Part shown: positions 61,174 to 64,000 of the stretch, piece after piece
Position numbering within the stretch: position 1 is the stretch's first letter
Layout of the letters: the number at the start of each line of letters is the position of its first letter
Assembly (NCBI GenBank): GCA_905221605.1
Contig: CAJNDS010000001.1
Coordinates: forward strand, 564,025-628,024
Length of the DNA: 64,000 nucleotides
Source of the DNA: Symbiodinium natans
Taxonomy: Eukaryota > Sar > Dinophyceae > Suessiales > Symbiodiniaceae
Direction of reading: 5' to 3'
Notes under the pieces: generated by a model
Databases searched by the model: none
What the model was told of the DNA's origin: nothing
The model's input: only the letters and a program-made list of their open reading frames with translations
Made by a program: the position numbers and the translations under genes

Positions 61174-61489
61174 TAGCACCTTCAACTTGGGTTGAGGGTT
61201 TCAGAGCTTATCGGGTTTAGAGGGTTCGTAGGGTTCATATAGTTCGTAGGGTTTGTGGGGTGTATAGGGCTTTATTGGGTCTATAGGGCTTATGGGGTTT
61301 GTAGGGCGTATCGGGCTTGTAGGGTTCAGAGGGTTTAGAGGCTTTAGAGGGCTTAGGAGAGTTTAGGGGCTGAACCCCCTACACCCTAAACCCTAAACCC
61401 TAAACCCCCCTAAACCCTGAAACCCCCAGACACCCTAAACCCGAAACCCTAAACCCCAGACAGCCCCAAAACCCAAGCAACGTCCCAAC

Positions 61490-61535
61490 TGCAGAACCGC
61501 TCAGAGCTCCGGCTGTTGGGCTTCGAGAGAATGCC
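61490..61535 (-). CDS. Exon candidate: GILSKPNSRSSERFC
   Basis: Fifteen codons plus one base lie between CTGGCCAG and A|GTTGGG. The plus strand is also open here, so the strand is not certain. Confidence 0.42.
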
Positions 61536-61647
61536 CTGGCCAGGGAGCTTGGAGTGCGGGCCAAGGCGTTCCGGACAGTTGGTTATAGGGGCGCGAATGT
61601 AAGATGTTCGTGCTAATAAGCTTTAGATAGCTAAAAATTGCAGGAAC

Positions 61648-61726
61648 ATGGGAGTTTACGAAAATAGGGGAGCCCAAATAGTAGGATCCCCTTGAAAAGA
61701 GGGAACCCCAATACGGTACCCCTTGT
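61648..61726. mobile_element. MITE family D copy
   Basis: GGGAGTTTACGAAAATAGGG..CAAATAGTAGGATCCCC..AGGGAACCCCAATACGG, similar to 38836-38925. Confidence 0.5.
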
Positions 61727-62025
61727 ATCGTAGGGTTTAGGTTTAGGGTTTAGGGTTTAGGGTTTAGGGTTCAGGGTTTAGGGTTTAGGGTTTATGGTTT
61801 AGGGTTTAGGGTTTAGGGTTTAGGGTTTCGGGTTTAGGGTTTAGGGCGTAAAGTCCCATAATAAGGAGTATGTAATGTTGACTGCGTCTCCTGTGGCCGG
61901 CTCGGCAACCTGCACTACGTAGGCCACCACCCACAAAGCCCCCCAAGTTCATCCGGTGCCACTTGAGCCGTCTGCAATCGCCCCGAAATCATCAGGATTT
62001 AGGGTTTAGGGTTTAAGGATTACCC

Positions 62026-62100
62026 AAAGCCATTTTGGGGTAGTATACTAGAATCCCCTCCAACTAACCCAAAAAGGAACTACATTGGAGCCTTTGGGTA
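62026..62100. mobile_element. Small TIR element (family F)
   Basis: TACCCAAAGCC on the left and GCCTTTGGGTA on the right form 10-bp inverted ends 75 bp apart. Single copy seen. Confidence 0.5.
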
Positions 62101-62319
62101 GGGTCTAGGATGCCTAGGAGGCGGGAGCACTCGCGAGCCTGGGCAGGGTTAAGCTTAGGGGTTGAAGGCGCGTATGGGTTGAGAGATTTTGGTTTTCCTA
62201 GACCCTATTCCCCAAACCCTAAACCCTTTTGTTCAAGGGCCGAAAAGATCCTAAACCCCAAGCACTGAGCATCCTAAACCCTAAACCCTAATCCCTAATC
62301 CCTGATGACTGCGGGGCGC

Positions 62320-62370
62320 CCTGCGCTCCTCTCCATCGTCCTCTGCAGCGGAAGCGCTCGAGGAGGATAC
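62320..62370 (-). CDS. Exon: VSSSSASAAEDDGEERR
   Basis: Seventeen codons lie between CCCTCAG and a GC donor (AGG|GCGCCC). Low-complexity acidic, so function cannot be inferred. Confidence 0.5.
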
Positions 62371-63000
62371 CTGAGGGTTCCTGCCAGGTGTGTAGAGGTG
62401 TTGATAGCAAGCCTTCAGGGTTTAGGGTTTAGGTTTGGGGTGTAAATTGAAACCTGCCCGTTTTGACGTTTTGGTGCTCAAAGCAAGGTTGTGGTGAGTG
62501 CCGATTCAACCCTGAGCTAGAATATGAACTAGTGGAAAAAAGCCTACGTCATCCTTGCTCCGTGAACCCGAATACCCCCCTTCAAGAGACAGCCATTCTA
62601 ATCATCCCTATGAAAGGATGGTAAGAATAGGGGGGAGTTTAGGGTTTAGGGGTTTAGGGGCTTAGGGGTTTAGGGTTTAGGGTTTAGGGCTTATATAAGT
62701 TGGGTCATCCTACTCGGAGGTTCATGGCTAGCCCCCTCTGGTGCACTTACAACCCTACGTCTTACTACCCATGAACCTCCAAGAAACCTGCAGCCCTCGA
62801 ATCTCCGATTGTCGAAGGGAGGGCTTTGGGGTTGAGGGTTACGATGAAGTGTAGACCCTGAAGCCCTTCCAGACCTACGCCAGACACAAAGGACGAGCAG
62901 GACGGCAACAGCCAGCCAAGCTCCCTTGGTTACAGTTGAGTTACGCCACCCCCAAAAAAGTAAGTAAAATACATCAATAACAATGAAAGAAACACGTCGG
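62371..63000. other. No gene; MITE A remnant and small palindromes
   Basis: Palindromic remnant at 62567-62637, TTTAGGG at 62638-62690, and a short MITE A derivative at 62713-62783 (TCGGAGGTTCATGG..CCATGAACCTCCAA) that has lost its core. The rest is unique. Confidence 0.55.
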
Positions 63001-63014
63001 AAAAAGGGTAAAGA

Positions 63015-64000
63015 AGCCCAAACGTATAGGCTACCCGTAGCCCTAGCTGTAGGGCCTACGGCTGGCTACGCGTAGGCCTGTCGGTAGAGTCTGCGGCAGC
63101 CTACGCGTAGGCCTATCCGTAGGCCCTCGTGTGGCCTACCCGTAAACGTATCAAAGGGCCACGGGCAGCCTACGCGTAGGCCTACCCGTATAGGCCTGCG
63201 GGTAGGCTGCCGGTAGGCCTATCCGTAGGCCTACAGGTAGGCTACCGGCAGGCCTACCCGCAGGCCTATGGGTAGGCTACCGGTAGGCCTGCCCATAGGC
63301 GTGTAGGTATGCTACCGGTAGGCCTGGTCGCAGGCCTATCCGCAGGCCTACGGGTAGGCTAGCGGTAGGCCTACCCGCAGGCCTACGGGTAGGCGACCGG
63401 CAGCCCTACCCGCAGGCTTATACGTAGTCGAGGCATAGTAGTAGTGATGATCTCGGGGCTGGGGCTCGGGCACAAAAAGGAGGGCCTAAGAGTCCATGCG
63501 TGCGTGATTTCTTTTACGGATGCACATGATGTCTCGGGTCGAAAATTTAGGGAGCAGTTTGACGGGTGCTTTCGTCGTTTCTCGAGTCCTGGGGCTCGGT
63601 CCAGGGCCTCGGGCATACGCCCTGGACCGAGCCCCAGGACTCGAGAAACGACGAAAGCACCCGTCAAACTGCTCCTTAAATTTTCGACCCGAGACATCAT
63701 GTGCATCCGTAAAAGAAATCACGCACGCATGGACTCTTAGGCCCTCCTTTTTGTGCCCGAGCCCCAGCCCCGAGATCATCACTACTACTATGCCTCGACT
63801 ACGTATAAGCCTGCGGGTAGGGCTGCCGGTCGCCTACCCGTAGGCCTGCGGGTAGGCCTACCGGTAGCCTACCCGTAGGCCTGCGGGTCGGCCTATAGAT
63901 AGCTTACTTAGAAGCCTGCGACCAGGCCCACCGGCAGCACACCTACACGCCAATGGGCAGGCCTACGGGTAGCCTACCCATAGGCCTACGGGTAGGCCTG
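63015..64000. repeat. 35-bp palindromic satellite (GTAGGCCTAC-rich)
   Basis: Units of about 35 bp built of GGTAGGCTACCGGTAGGCCT and CCCGCAGGCCTACG run from about 63015 to 63420 and resume from 63810 to the window end. Each unit is itself near-palindromic. Confidence 0.9.
63330..63896. repeat. Near-perfect 567-bp palindrome
   Basis: Arms of about 278 bp are centred on an 11-base loop at 63608-63618. I saw only a few mismatches. The inner about 190 bp per arm is non-satellite sequence; the outer part is the 35-bp satellite. The mirrored ORFs (63383-63843) are the two strands of the same arm. Confidence 0.93.

Larger units (their letters stand above)
59603..62319. other. Upstream interval: telomere blocks, MITE remnants, weak exons
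   Basis: Telomere-type blocks at 60000-60100, 60330-60375, 60475-60510, 60690-60755, 61090-61165 and 61740-61850; MITE A at 60980-61173; MITE D at 61648-61726; MITE-like palindrome 62026-62100. Exon candidates are listed separately; nothing else was recognised. Confidence 0.55.
1..64000. repeat. Dispersed telomere-type TTTAGGG / CCCTAAA blocks throughout
   Basis: Blocks of 2 to about 25 copies of TTTAGGG (plus strand) or CCCTAAA recur every few hundred bases over the whole window, with degenerate variants such as TTTGGGG, TTCAGGG and TTTCGGG. Orientation is not random: CCCTAAA blocks tend to lie on the left and TTTAGGG blocks on the right of GC-rich islands that read as minus-strand exons. 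Long clean examples are 4067-4175, 4279-4352, 5377-5493, 6430-6556, 9109-9226, 23151-23260, 30160-30302, 32073-32221, 36776-36864, 43505-43607, 44211-44343, 44930-45041 and 52797-52888. The window is not simply a chromosome end, because both orientations alternate and genes are interleaved. Confidence 0.95.

Noticed and set aside
63383..63843. Mirrored ORFs as a duplicated gene pair
   Set aside because: They are the two arms of one palindrome read on opposite strands; no domain is recognisable.
1..64000. The window as a chromosome end or subtelomere
   Set aside because: TTTAGGG blocks occur in both orientations and are interleaved with exons of at least two genes; no terminal tract of one orientation is present.

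Overview
The window looks like nuclear DNA of a dinoflagellate. The evidence is mixed. It is saturated with short blocks of the telomere-type heptamer TTTAGGG/CCCTAAA. It holds a Ty1/copia retrotransposon with a CCCH finger plus a CCHC knuckle of the kind I associate with Symbiodiniaceae. All recognisable host exons lie on one strand, and many introns start with GC (a few apparently GA) instead of GT. I cannot name the species.

Most of the window looks at first like junk: telomere-like arrays broken by 40-100 bp GC-rich islands. Read on the minus strand, the islands are exons. On the plus strand a typical exon has (CCCTAAA)n on its left and (TTTAGGG)n on its right. In the sense direction most introns therefore begin with TTTAGGG (often using the GT of GTTTAGGG as the donor) and end with CCCTAAA shortly before a normal AG. 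Each such intron carries telomere-repeat terminal inverted repeats that could pair in the pre-mRNA.

Reading right to left on the minus strand: (1) 62.4-59.6 kb, a few unassigned exons; (2) 59.6-54.8 kb, a split gene for a NADAR (YbiA-like) domain; (3) 54-41 kb, scattered unassigned exons among repeats, MITEs and satellites; (4) 40.0 kb to about 0.6 kb, a giant gene that I read as HYDIN, the central-apparatus protein of motile cilia. Its exons encode at least two ASH/MSP beta-sandwich domains (40.0-37.9 and 37.0-32.0 kb), the HYDIN linker with an EFD..YLAEE motif (29.9-28.8 kb), the Hydin adenylate-kinase-like domain (12.3-7.2 kb), and then acidic and coiled-coil exons running off the left edge. 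Long runs of consecutive exons join in frame, which is the main support. Some splice choices were picked among alternatives.

A 9,935-bp Ty1/copia element (12,558-22,492, plus strand, antisense to HYDIN) sits in the intron after the HYDIN P-loop exon's 5' neighbour. It has 230-bp LTRs that I read as identical, a CCCTA target duplication inside a telomere block, and a primer site matching the anticodon arm of initiator tRNA-Met. Its polyprotein order is gag, CCCH/CCHC, a degenerate protease-like domain, an intact protease motif (DSGASH), a C5-methyltransferase-like domain, DD35E integrase, a 2OG-Fe(II)-oxygenase-like domain, RT (YVDD), RNase H and a short membrane/Cys-His tail. It is spread over six reading-frame segments.

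Other structure includes several MITE families (one copy with a perfect 8-bp target duplication), a 17-copy palindrome array centred on CTCGAG (49.7-50.7 kb), a roughly 567-bp near-perfect palindrome in a 35-bp satellite (63.3-63.9 kb), a 31-bp tandem array (52.0-52.7 kb), TTTTGGGG arrays, and long G runs. I saw no rRNA, tRNA or CRISPR.
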